Made by a program: the position numbers and the translations under genes. Shown piece after piece: positions 8,839 to 16,613 of a stretch of 22,436 bases of DNA (positions are counted from its first letter, which is position 1; each line of letters begins with the position of its first letter). Below the pieces are notes generated by a model, which ran no database searches, had not been told where the DNA came from, and saw only the letters and a program-made list of their open reading frames with translations. Source of the DNA: Bryobacterales bacterium. Its GTDB lineage: Bacteria > Acidobacteriota > Terriglobia > Bryobacterales > Bryobacteraceae. The stretch spans positions 12,576 to 35,011 of the forward strand of contig PLMF01000313.1 of the NCBI GenBank assembly GCA_003142355.1, read 5' to 3'.

Positions 8839-9256
8839 TCGTCAGGTTGAAACCAATGAAGTAGATCCGGTCGCCGCCTGACTCTGTTTGCGGATGCGGA
8901 GAACCGAAGATGTGGCCCACCGGCAGCCGCCTGCCGCGATACTCTACCCACAGGTCCTCACCACGTTGAATGCGCCCTTGGAACACTACACTCACGTCCA
9001 CTAACCGGTTCTGAAGAAGGGAGGCGGCAGCACGCAGGCGTCTGCGGATGTCGAGAGCAAGCGCCTCTGCCTCGCCCTCCGCTGCAAATAGAACCTCCTC
9101 CAGGCCGGTCACCATAATCTCGGCATATCTCGGAATGGCTGCGTCGTCTTCGGCCAGTTCGCGGAGGAAGTCTAGGAACCCGAGACATTCTGAGGGTCGG
9201 TCAGGCAGTCCGCGTGGCGCCCACGTCCCCTTTTCCATTAGGTGGTAGCCCGGCAT
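8828..9256 (-). CDS. Unrecognised 142-residue protein in BREX-like operon
   Basis: I chose ATG 9256, giving 142 residues, because it shares one base with the methyltransferase stop (TGATG) and has AAAGGA upstream. The longer version from 9313 would overlap the methyltransferase by 58 bases. The N-terminal half is helical and acidic (ECLGFLDFLRELAEDDA, later a long helix LALDIRRRLRAAASLL). The C-terminal half looks beta-rich (VDVSVVFQGRIQRGEDLWVEYRG and DRIYFIGFNL). No cysteines, transmembrane segment or nuclease motif is visible, and I recognise no family. Its place between methylase and helicase, with coupled translation on both sides, indicates an integral component. A substrate-recognition or bridging subunit is a guess. 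Confidence 0.75.
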   Translation of the reverse strand: MPGYHLMEKGTWAPRGLPDRPSECLGFLDFLRELAEDDAAIPRYAEIMVTGLEEVLFAAEGEAEALALDIRRRLRAAASLLQNRLVDVSVVFQGRIQRGEDLWVEYRGRRLPVGHIFGSPHPQTESGGDRIYFIGFNLTNGN

Positions 9257-12200
9257 CAGGTTGTTCCTTTCAGCAACGGCCCGACCTCCAGCAGACTGAG
9301 CACTCTGCGACACCCGGCCGCCAAGTGTTTGCTGTGGCCTTCGATGTACTCCATTGCAGCGCGGATCTGCGGCGTCTCGGCACGAAAGCGTTCCAGCCAG
9401 GGCAGGAGGTTTTCGCCCGCGTCAACAAGGCCCAAGAGCAGATGGACTCGATCCACAAACAATGTGCCCGCGTAGCTGCTAGGTAAACTGTCGCTAAAGA
9501 GACTCTCCTGTGTGCTCGGAGCCATGCCGCCGAAGCGCTCCAGCAACTTGGTCAGGCGCTCGCCCGGCTGTTTCACCTCGTAGCTCCGACCGCGGCCGGC
9601 GCGCATCTTTGTGATCAGTCCGGTCTCGATCAGGTCGGCTGGTTCGAGAACGCCTCGCGTCGCTTTGTGCACTTCGTCGCTTTTCACTTCCTTGACTCGG
9701 CACAGCGCGCGAAGGTAGATCCGGCTCTCCGGGTCAATGTCATCGAGCTCGGGCGGCAGCGGGTGTTCGTGTTCTACCATCTGGACCGCAATATCCCGGA
9801 TCTGCTTGAGCGCCTGATGGAGCGGCACCTTTTTGCCTTCGTGGTCAATCACGGCGCCATAATGCCGGCTGTAAAGTTCGAGGCATTTGCCAATGAGAAT
9901 GATGTTCACATCGTTGGGTGATAGCGGCTCGCTGCCGTAACGTCCCGCCTCGATGGCGGCGATCTCAGTCCGAGCACGGCGACGGATCTCCTGTCGGATG
10001 CTGGCCCAGGGACGCTCTCGTGGGGCCTCCTTTACATCGCGCTTTTTGCAGACGTGGATCAAGTCGTATGAGATCGATTCCGTTTCTAACAAGTGAAGGG
10101 ATTCCTCGCGCTCCGCCGCGACTGGGTACACTGCTTCGATCACGAAGCCACTCTCGCAAACCGCGTGTAACACCGCCTCCCATGCTGATCCCTCGCTATG
10201 GTGAAAAGTGAAGGCAAAGATCCCGTCGTCCTTCATGACACGAGAGCTAGCCGAAAAGACCTGCTGAAGGTCTCGGGCGAAGTCCTCCATGGACTTTCCA
10301 CGAGTAGGATTGACGATGATCTCTGGCAGCTTGGGCGTTTCGTTAGGCGCAAACTCGGGGCGTTCGTGGGCAAAGACCAAGCGCAGCCAGACGTAGAAAA
10401 AGTCCGCCAGCTCGGCGTAGTTGACGTTGCTTGCGTATGGAGGATCTGTTACGACCAGATCGAACAAGTCGTCGCGTGGGCCCAGCGCTTCTCGACTGTC
10501 CGCCGAAATGATCTGGTCTCTTTCGTCGGCCCGGCAACTTTCGGTTGAACCGACTTTCTCAAATTTCTCCTCACCTGGCGACCAACGGACGTTGTAGGGC
10601 CGAGCCGAAAAGTCAATACCCTTTGTGAGTGCATCGAATCGACGAACGAAAGTGTTGTTTCCTGCCACCGAACCAAAGACATTCTGCTCGCAAATGGTTG
10701 ACTTTGGATGATATTCGTGTCGTGCAAATACGCCTGCTGGGGGCGTCCCACCCGGCGTCGAACGCTTGCTGATATATCGAGTGAAAAGGTTGTTTGCCTC
10801 CAGCGCACCAGAGAATGCACATACGAGAAGATCACGCACGCTAGTGTCCGGTTCGGCCTTGATGCCTTCCAAGAGTGTGGCGAGGCACAGCAACTGGCGT
10901 GGGTGGAACATCTGGTGCCAGTAGCGGTAGTTGTGCTTGATCATCTGGTTCGTGTTATACCCTTCGGGGATGGCTTGCACCGGATGCGGCAGACGATCCT
11001 TTCCCCGATCCCATGTTGCGACCGCCTCCTTGATTCGATGCAGGTCCGCCGGGGTTACAGATTTGAAGAACTTACCGCCGGTCTTGAAAGTCTGGCAATC
11101 ATGATCCGACTCTCCGTCCCGAGTCTCCGAGGAACTCTTGAGAGCAAACAGGTGATCGTTTTCATCGTTCTCAGCATCCTCCGATTGATCGGCATAGCCT
11201 GCGCAACGCGCGCAATAGCCCTCGATAGCGTAAGGATGAATGGGCAGCAACTCGTCTTCCCGCAGCCGACGGATGGAGCGGATAACGTCGTCACGGTGCC
11301 CACAGGAGCACTGGTATTCACCTTTAGCCGGCACATTGGCGATCAGTGGGTTGTACTCTTTGCTGCACACCGGACAGTTAACCAACTCGGGCAGTTCTCC
11401 CCGCCACTGCCATACCGTTTGGCAGAATGGGCACAACAGTACGGCTAGCGGAACCTTCTTCCGCTCCCGCTTGGCCTTGGACGGCCGGGCAGTCACTTCC
11501 TGACAGCACCAGGGGCAGGTGACGTCGTTGCCAGATGAGTAGGCCCACCGCACGGTGGACCGCCCCGCACCGGCTGAGTACGTAGAGCTATTGACCTGGA
11601 GCGCAGGCTCGGCCACCAACGCCGCAGGTTCCACATCCCAATCAAACGTCTTGTGGCAGAGCGGGCAACTCACATCCCGGAAGTACCGTATCGAAGGGTT
11701 CTTCTGGGCGATCAGGTAATCCTTGAACAGGGGCACCTGTTTTCCGCAGTCGGCGCAAATCGCGGACTTCACCCAGAAAGTGTAGATGATGTCGGCGTCG
11801 GCCGCTCCGCAGCAAGGGCACTGCGTACGGTACTGGTCGAGCAGAGTCTCGCGAAGCGGTTTGTCGCTCCAAGACACAGTGCGTTCGGCAAGCCGTTCAA
11901 ACGCGGATTTTACCGCGTTGACGTCTACTGGCTCGATTTCAGTCTTGACGATGAACCACGCGACTGGGTTCAAATCGATTCCAAGTACTGCGCAGCCAAG
12001 GCGAATCGCCTCGACTACCGTCGTTCCACGGCCCATGAACGGATCTAGGATTGACTTGCCCTCCGTGTCCGGGTCGTTCGCGTGTTCTTTGTAGAACTCC
12101 TCCATGATGAGTTCAGCGCCCGTTTTCGTCGGCCTTCCGTTCTCATCGAGGGGAAGCGACTTGAGACACCCAAGAAGAATCGCACGAAAGATACATGAAG

Positions 12201-12345
12201 CCCTTCGGGCAAACCAGCGATGCATCTTGTAAATCGGGCGGATGTTCTCTGGATTGTTCTCGTGAATCGCGAGCCGGTTGATCTCTACGACCGGGAACGA
12301 GTCTTCAATCGCCCGAATAGTCCGTGTTGCCAGTTTGTCTATCAT
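9256..12345 (-). CDS. DUF1156 (COG1743) adenine-specific DNA methyltransferase
   Basis: 1,029 residues from the ATG at 12345, which overlaps the PglZ stop as TGATG; a GTG one codon earlier is possible. The N-terminus (ENNPENIRPIYKMHRWFARR) is typical of DUF1156. Numbered from the GTG, DPFMGRGTT (102-110) is the motif resembling the AdoMet-binding FxGxG, with VLGIDLNPVA after it, and DPPY (635-638) is the catalytic motif of amino-methyltransferases (N6-adenine). Between them lies a striking zinc-knuckle region with CxxC pairs at 177, 198, 228, 278, 306, 325 and 379 and a CxC at 347. The C-terminal 250 residues are helical. COG1743 methylases are the PglXI-type enzymes of BREX type 3 and related systems, probably marking self DNA. 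No separate specificity subunit is present; the zinc region may read the site. Confidence 0.92.
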   Translation of the reverse strand: MIDKLATRTIRAIEDSFPVVEINRLAIHENNPENIRPIYKMHRWFARRASCIFRAILLGCLKSLPLDENGRPTKTGAELIMEEFYKEHANDPDTEGKSILDPFMGRGTTVVEAIRLGCAVLGIDLNPVAWFIVKTEIEPVDVNAVKSAFERLAERTVSWSDKPLRETLLDQYRTQCPCCGAADADIIYTFWVKSAICADCGKQVPLFKDYLIAQKNPSIRYFRDVSCPLCHKTFDWDVEPAALVAEPALQVNSSTYSAGAGRSTVRWAYSSGNDVTCPWCCQEVTARPSKAKRERKKVPLAVLLCPFCQTVWQWRGELPELVNCPVCSKEYNPLIANVPAKGEYQCSCGHRDDVIRSIRRLREDELLPIHPYAIEGYCARCAGYADQSEDAENDENDHLFALKSSSETRDGESDHDCQTFKTGGKFFKSVTPADLHRIKEAVATWDRGKDRLPHPVQAIPEGYNTNQMIKHNYRYWHQMFHPRQLLCLATLLEGIKAEPDTSVRDLLVCAFSGALEANNLFTRYISKRSTPGGTPPAGVFARHEYHPKSTICEQNVFGSVAGNNTFVRRFDALTKGIDFSARPYNVRWSPGEEKFEKVGSTESCRADERDQIISADSREALGPRDDLFDLVVTDPPYASNVNYAELADFFYVWLRLVFAHERPEFAPNETPKLPEIIVNPTRGKSMEDFARDLQQVFSASSRVMKDDGIFAFTFHHSEGSAWEAVLHAVCESGFVIEAVYPVAAEREESLHLLETESISYDLIHVCKKRDVKEAPRERPWASIRQEIRRRARTEIAAIEAGRYGSEPLSPNDVNIILIGKCLELYSRHYGAVIDHEGKKVPLHQALKQIRDIAVQMVEHEHPLPPELDDIDPESRIYLRALCRVKEVKSDEVHKATRGVLEPADLIETGLITKMRAGRGRSYEVKQPGERLTKLLERFGGMAPSTQESLFSDSLPSSYAGTLFVDRVHLLLGLVDAGENLLPWLERFRAETPQIRAAMEYIEGHSKHLAAGCRRVLSLLEVGPLLKGTT

Positions 12346-13325
12346 CACGCTTCGGGCTCGAGAAGTACCCAGGGGGTGAGCATTTCCATCAGCGAAAGGC
12401 CACCATGCTTGTAGAGCTTGCTGGCGGCGGGTCCCGGCGGATGAGGTTGCACTCGGCCTTTGATCACGGCGAGATCCCGCGAACGAAAGACAACCAGATC
12501 CGCGTGCGCCGGGGGGGCACCGCGCTCTGAAATGCGGGCATACCTGTCCCCGCCAACGTAGGCACTTAGCTGCCGTAAATCGTCTCTGTGGCGCGAGAAG
12601 CTGAGACCCGAACCGAGGAAGACGTAGCCGTGATCGCTCGTCACCAGTATGCGTCGCCCGCGTGGTATAGCCATGACGGTAGCGTTCCAGGCCGCCTGGA
12701 GGAGTGACTGGATGTGTGCGAAGTGGTCTGCGAAGCGCGCGCCAGAATCGGAGTAGGTGTTATCGGGAAACGCCGACCAGAGCAGGCAACAGCGGGCTCC
12801 TAAATCAAGTGTGTGTCGCTCGCCCGGGTGACCATAATAGTACGCAGCCACGCCTCGATCTCGCAGGTCCCGCCGGCCAGGCAACTGCGACGGGCTGCAG
12901 CGGCCACAACCCAGCCGCGCTTCGATAAAGTCTACGGTTTCGCTCGGCAGAGCGGCGACACTGACGCCCTCTTCCACTACGCGATAGTGGGAGTCCCCGG
13001 CCAGTCGCAGCAGCGCTGGGATCTCGCGGAGGGAGAGGCCATCAAAAATCACGACTCCCGATGCATCCGAACCATTCAGAAACACTGCCAGATCACGGGT
13101 CGGCGGGGGAACCGTCAATTCATCGTAGATACGCGGTGCCGCGGCGGCAATGATCTCTTCCACCTCGTTGACGAGGCGTTCGCCCTGCTCAAGGTACGTG
13201 CCGGGTGGAAGTTGCGCGAAACGCTCCGGGCTCCAAACGCAACCCGTGAGCCAGGTTGCCAGCCATTGCAGGCGCGGACCGGGCGAGCTAAGGTGATCGA
13301 AGATCTCGCGGGTAAGATTAGGCAC
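12345..13325 (-). CDS. Minimal PglZ-domain protein
   Basis: 326 residues from GTG 13325, which overlaps the ATPase stop by eight bases and has AGGAAGAAAGG upstream; the longer frame to 13502 lies inside the ATPase gene and is discarded. Three signature blocks of the PglZ alkaline-phosphatase-like fold are present: VVIFDGLSLRE (Asp95, a likely metal ligand), LVTSDHGYVF (DHG at 231-233) and KHGGLSLMEMLTPWVLL (306-322). PglZ is the hallmark of BREX and relatives, where it has metal-dependent nuclease or phosphatase-like activity and contacts the methylase. BREX PglZ proteins are usually about twice this length, so this one is nearly the bare catalytic domain. The next stop overlaps the methylase start. 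Confidence 0.85.
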   Translation of the reverse strand: MPNLTREIFDHLSSPGPRLQWLATWLTGCVWSPERFAQLPPGTYLEQGERLVNEVEEIIAAAAPRIYDELTVPPPTRDLAVFLNGSDASGVVIFDGLSLREIPALLRLAGDSHYRVVEEGVSVAALPSETVDFIEARLGCGRCSPSQLPGRRDLRDRGVAAYYYGHPGERHTLDLGARCCLLWSAFPDNTYSDSGARFADHFAHIQSLLQAAWNATVMAIPRGRRILVTSDHGYVFLGSGLSFSRHRDDLRQLSAYVGGDRYARISERGAPPAHADLVVFRSRDLAVIKGRVQPHPPGPAASKLYKHGGLSLMEMLTPWVLLEPEA

Positions 13326-15927
13326 GCTCGGCCCTTTCTTCCTGAGGCGACGGGACCTGCACTTCCAGGCGCGCGCTGTAGGACGCTCCCGGAACGTTGG
13401 GAAGCCGCTCCACGAACTGCTCGACCTCACCCTTAGTGGTAGGCTGCTCGGTCGTGATGGTGATCTCGGCGGTGAGCGACCCTGGGCCCGAAATGCTGCC
13501 ACGGATCGCCTGAGGCAGTGTGCTCAAGTCCCCAGAGGAAACTTCCAGAAAAATGGCGAACCGTGCCTTTGTGACAACAGCGCCGGAGACTCCTTCCAGG
13601 CGGGCCGCGACTTGCTGACGCAGCGCCCCCACTCCCTGCTGGGAAGGAATCACGACTTCCCGTGTCTCAACCCTTCCGACCGGGGGAGGGGGCGGCGCTG
13701 TCGGCGGCTGCGGTCCCTGCGGGCGCGGCGACACGATCACCGTAGGCAGGGTGGGCTGACCCGGGCGCGACCGTTCAAAAGGCGCGTCAATCGTTGCGTT
13801 GAAAAGCTCACTCTCGCTAAGGTCTGGCACCTGCCCGCTGAAATCCCCACGAGGGTGTCGAATGCCAATGACCCCGTCCTGACAAAGGCTGCGAATTGCC
13901 TTCAAGACCGAGCTCGCATGCGTGGGAACCGGGAAACCTAGGATGGTTCGGTAGTCGCGATCAACATCGCGGACCGTCCAGCCACGAACCTCGGCACTTC
14001 GGTTGGCGATGTGCTCAGCGATAAGTTGAACCGGGAAGACTTCCTGGCTGAGTCGTTGTACCACTTCCTCGCGGGTCAGCCCACTGCCGACGCTCTCTTC
14101 TTCGAACACATCTTCGGCGACTGTGGCACCGTACTTTTCCACGCGCATGTAGATGAGACCGCCACGGCGGAGTGCGTCCAGGATGGCCTTGCGGTCCTCT
14201 CGGGCGATCCGTTCATAATCTGCCTTGCGAGGGGTATCCGGCGTGGCAATGAGTTCTTCAGCGGCCAGCACCCGCTGCCCCCATTTGAGGAGGTCGCGGT
14301 TGCCTAGGATGTCAAAGCGCGGATCGCGGGGTTCGACCAGTATCACCTGATTGCGTTCGTTGATACCGAAATAAAGCTCGTGCCGCTCTTCAGGGCGCAG
14401 GCGGCGCGGAGCGAGCACAAAGCGGAGGCGGCCAGTGGACAGCGCTTCCAGTTCCGCCTTGGTCTGTTCCGCGCCGGCAAAAACGACAGCCGATTCCGGC
14501 TCCCGAAAAACTTCTTCTCGCCACAAGCGCAGAACCAGATCCCTGGCCCGATCTTCCGGGACCAGGAGGGAACGAAACTCGACCCTGGCATCCGGGTTCT
14601 CTTCCGTATCGAAGAAATACCTGCCCTCCTGGGCGTGGAAATAGGAGCCGTAACGCTGAAGAGCAACCAAAGCCCGTTCAAACTCGTTGATATCGGTCGC
14701 CGGCTCGCAGACCGCTCGAATCAGATGCTCGCGAGAGGCGCCACGCTCACGGCCAGTGCCCGAGACCGTGAACAGCATGGCCGCTGAGCCGATTCCTTGG
14801 ACCAGCGGATAGGATGCCAGTTCGGTGAGGTTGTGGCGCGCTTTGCGAATCAGATCCCCGGTGGGATCGAGGTCTGCCAATCGTAGTCCGATCTCCTGAT
14901 CCAGCAAGTCAGCATGGGCCGGTGTGATCAAGTCAACCTTGGTGTGCGTGAGCTTCACCAGTCGCGCCAGGAAGCCCAGCGCACCCCGCACATTCTGGAA
15001 TCCTCCCCTGGCCGGTATCCGGTCGAGCACAACTTCAAGCACGTCGGGCGCGAAAGGAAAACCGTCGAAAAGCTTCGCCTCCAGGCCGTCGCCATGCACT
15101 GCGCCGTGGCGCCGCCATGTATTCAGGTAGCTCTCAATGAATGGCCGCAGGGTTTCGCGAGGCAGATCGAAGGAGTTCTCGAAGAGTCGGTGCAAGACGA
15201 CGCGAGCCTTGTCGGCAGCGTGCTCGAAGCGAACCCGGCAGGCCGGAACCCGCTTGAGAGTGCTACCAGGCTCCTCCTGATCCGAGTAAATTGAGGTGAA
15301 CATCGTCACCTGGTTCTCGCGGTTTCCCCATTCAGACAACATCTGCAGAAAGGCGATGTTCTGGCTCTTGGTTGCGGGATCGGCGATGACACGGATGCCC
15401 TGTTCAAGCTCGTCGAGGATCAGGATCAGTTTGCGGTCCCCGAGCGCCTTTCGGACGTCCTCGAGGCCGGGCTGGACTCCCGTTCGTTTCGGGCGCTTTT
15501 CGGTGAGGCGCTCAAAAACGAAGTCCCAGATGGAATAGAGCGGTAGGTCAGTGAACTTGACGACGATAACGACTGCATCCGTCGGCACTTCGCATGCCAA
15601 CTGGTGTCGATCAAGCCAGGTTTGCCCGGCGGCTCTGTTCACGAAGAGGTGGTAGACGAGCACCAGCAGGTGGGATTTTCCGCTTCCCTTCAGCCCCTCG
15701 AACAGGAAAAGACCTGGTGCATCCCGATCCCCAGAAAAACGCCGGTGAATCGTCTGGACCACCCGCCGCGTGTCCGCAGTGGGGTAGGTAAGGTCAAACA
15801 GGTCGGCTGGGCGGGCCTCCAGTTTGCGTCGGCGCCGGTCATCGACATTCGCCAAGTCGATGATCCCTTCAATGCCTTCTTCGCTGAGAACTTCTCGCCG
15901 CGGCTTAAGAATGTCGGAGTAGCTCAT
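13318..15927 (-). CDS. DUF499 AAA+-type ATPase (BrxC/PglY-like)
   Basis: 869 residues. The start MSYSDILKPRREVL is typical of DUF499 (COG1483) proteins. Walker A GLKGSGKS lies at 78-85 and Walker B LILILDE at 167-173, followed by a sensor-like segment (VTMFTSIYSDQ, about 207-217). The middle is a long helical region; near 734-754 there is a proline-rich linker, then a roughly 115-residue beta-alpha domain and a charged tail. In BREX and Pbe-like systems the BrxC/PglY ATPase is essential for both host methylation and phage exclusion and probably acts as the assembly or signalling motor of the complex. It is the first gene of the operon, with a weak ribosome site and a likely promoter near 16037, and its stop overlaps the PglZ start. 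Confidence 0.85.
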   Translation of the reverse strand: MSYSDILKPRREVLSEEGIEGIIDLANVDDRRRRKLEARPADLFDLTYPTADTRRVVQTIHRRFSGDRDAPGLFLFEGLKGSGKSHLLVLVYHLFVNRAAGQTWLDRHQLACEVPTDAVVIVVKFTDLPLYSIWDFVFERLTEKRPKRTGVQPGLEDVRKALGDRKLILILDELEQGIRVIADPATKSQNIAFLQMLSEWGNRENQVTMFTSIYSDQEEPGSTLKRVPACRVRFEHAADKARVVLHRLFENSFDLPRETLRPFIESYLNTWRRHGAVHGDGLEAKLFDGFPFAPDVLEVVLDRIPARGGFQNVRGALGFLARLVKLTHTKVDLITPAHADLLDQEIGLRLADLDPTGDLIRKARHNLTELASYPLVQGIGSAAMLFTVSGTGRERGASREHLIRAVCEPATDINEFERALVALQRYGSYFHAQEGRYFFDTEENPDARVEFRSLLVPEDRARDLVLRLWREEVFREPESAVVFAGAEQTKAELEALSTGRLRFVLAPRRLRPEERHELYFGINERNQVILVEPRDPRFDILGNRDLLKWGQRVLAAEELIATPDTPRKADYERIAREDRKAILDALRRGGLIYMRVEKYGATVAEDVFEEESVGSGLTREEVVQRLSQEVFPVQLIAEHIANRSAEVRGWTVRDVDRDYRTILGFPVPTHASSVLKAIRSLCQDGVIGIRHPRGDFSGQVPDLSESELFNATIDAPFERSRPGQPTLPTVIVSPRPQGPQPPTAPPPPPVGRVETREVVIPSQQGVGALRQQVAARLEGVSGAVVTKARFAIFLEVSSGDLSTLPQAIRGSISGPGSLTAEITITTEQPTTKGEVEQFVERLPNVPGASYSARLEVQVPSPQEERAERA

Positions 15928-16027
15928 CCAGTTTTCCCGAAAAAGAGCCGCCGTGCGCCAAAAACGTCAGAGTAGGCGACGTGGGCGTTTGGGCCACCCG
16001 AAAAAGCATCGGCTGGCTCGGCTAAGC

Positions 16028-16040
16028 GTCTATTGTAGAC
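16028..16040 (-). promoter_or_regulatory. Palindromic operator over -10 box of the ATPase operon
   Basis: GTCTA-TTG-TAGAC is a perfect five-base inverted repeat. On the minus strand its centre is TACAAT, a five-of-six match to the -10 consensus, about 105 bases before the ATPase start. No good -35 box stands at the right distance; the nearby 14-base tandem repeat takes that place. A repressor or activator site is a reasonable inference. Confidence 0.35.
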
Positions 16041-16053
16041 CAGCGCGCCGCAA

Positions 16054-16081
16054 CAGCGTATTGCGGCCAGCGTATTGCGGC
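16054..16081. repeat. Tandem 14-base repeat (two copies)
   Basis: CAGCGTATTGCGGC occurs twice with no gap. It lies just upstream of the putative -10 box of the ATPase operon, where a -35 box or regulator site would be. It could be a binding-site pair or a simple slippage duplication. Confidence 0.6.
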
Positions 16082-16210
16082 CACATCCGGCTCCGCAGAA
16101 GGGCTCAGGCACGATGGTTGCGGTCGCCTTTCAACGGGACCGTTGGAAGATAAAACAATTCCACCGCATCTTGTTGTTTGGTAGGATGAATCGAAGAGAG
16201 GCCCTTGTAC

Positions 16211-16281
16211 CCGTGGATTGGGAAGGCTCGGGCCGGATCGAGCATATCGAATCCACGGCAGCCCTCTCCGATGAGGAGGGC
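16211..16281 (+). promoter_or_regulatory. Two leader hairpins, the second covering a Shine-Dalgarno
   Basis: Hairpin one: CCGTGGATT (16211-16219) pairs with AATCCACGG (16250-16258). Inside it GCTCG (16226-16230) pairs with CGAGC (16239-16243), leaving a symmetric 6/6 internal loop. Hairpin two: GCCCTC (16261-16266) pairs with GAGGGC (16276-16281), which includes most of the GGAGG ribosome site of the gene at 16290. Opening of the second stem would be needed for translation, so post-transcriptional control is possible. Confidence 0.4.
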
Positions 16282-16289
16282 CCGTTCGT

Positions 16290-16613
16290 ATGCCCGATCA
16301 TTACAGCCCGAAGCACGCCCTGCAGCAAGTCCCGCACAAGCTGCTGAGGGCGGTTTTTGCCTTGCGATCAGGGCCCCTCGAACTGGCATGGTGCGAGCTC
16401 GATCCCACGCACATCGATCAGATCTACGACGCCTGGCACCTCCTGCCGGGAGCACAGCGAGCGGATGTTGAGTGCCGGTTCCTAGCCGTATGGGCGCTCG
16501 GCAGTAGCAGGTCAAGCCAATCAGTTCTGCGGCATGAAATTCCAGTGAATCCCGGCGCATCCGGCCCAAGATCTCATCGCTCGGTTTTCACCAGGGTCGG
16601 GAGGGTGACATGA
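16290..16613 (+). CDS. Unknown 107-residue protein, N-terminal paralogue of next gene
   Basis: Starts at ATG 16290 with GGAGG nine to ten bases upstream. Residues 5-70 align without gaps visible by eye to residues 4-70 of the 389-residue protein that follows: YSPKHALQQVPHKLLR against YNPRKFLLLVPLPMLR, then AWCELDP against AWDDLKE, and IYDAWHLLPGAQRADV against VYAAWQALPTRAREAI. After that the two diverge; here a basic, serine-rich tail of about 35 residues ends at a stop that overlaps the next start (ATGA, 16610-16613). It could be a stand-alone copy of that domain or a shortened paralogue with a random tail. The precise translational coupling and good ribosome site argue that it is expressed. 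I know no family. Confidence 0.6.
   Translation: MPDHYSPKHALQQVPHKLLRAVFALRSGPLELAWCELDPTHIDQIYDAWHLLPGAQRADVECRFLAVWALGSSRSSQSVLRHEIPVNPGASGPRSHRSVFTRVGRVT

Larger units (their letters stand above)
15928..16289. other. Divergent intergenic region between two operons
   Basis: This 360-base gap should carry the promoters of both operons. It holds a ten-base direct repeat CCCGAAAAAG (15936-15945 and 15997-16006), a palindrome (16028-16040), a 14-base tandem repeat (16054-16081) and two leader hairpins (16211-16281). The only extra frame of note is on the minus strand at 15924-16112; it has an EPFCGAG segment vaguely like methylase motif I, but no ribosome site and no further support. Confidence 0.5.

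Noticed and set aside
10708..11448. 246-residue plus-strand frame
   Set aside because: Antisense to the zinc-knuckle part of the methyltransferase; no ribosome site or domain.
15924..16112. 62-residue minus-strand frame with an EPFCGAG segment like methylase motif I
   Set aside because: No ribosome site, contains the 14-base tandem repeat, overlaps the likely promoter, and has a stop just upstream. It could be an old methylase scrap, but one short motif is not enough.
16105..16569. 154-residue minus-strand frame
   Set aside because: Antisense to the 107-residue gene and its hairpin leader; the plus-strand gene has a ribosome site and a paralogue next to it.
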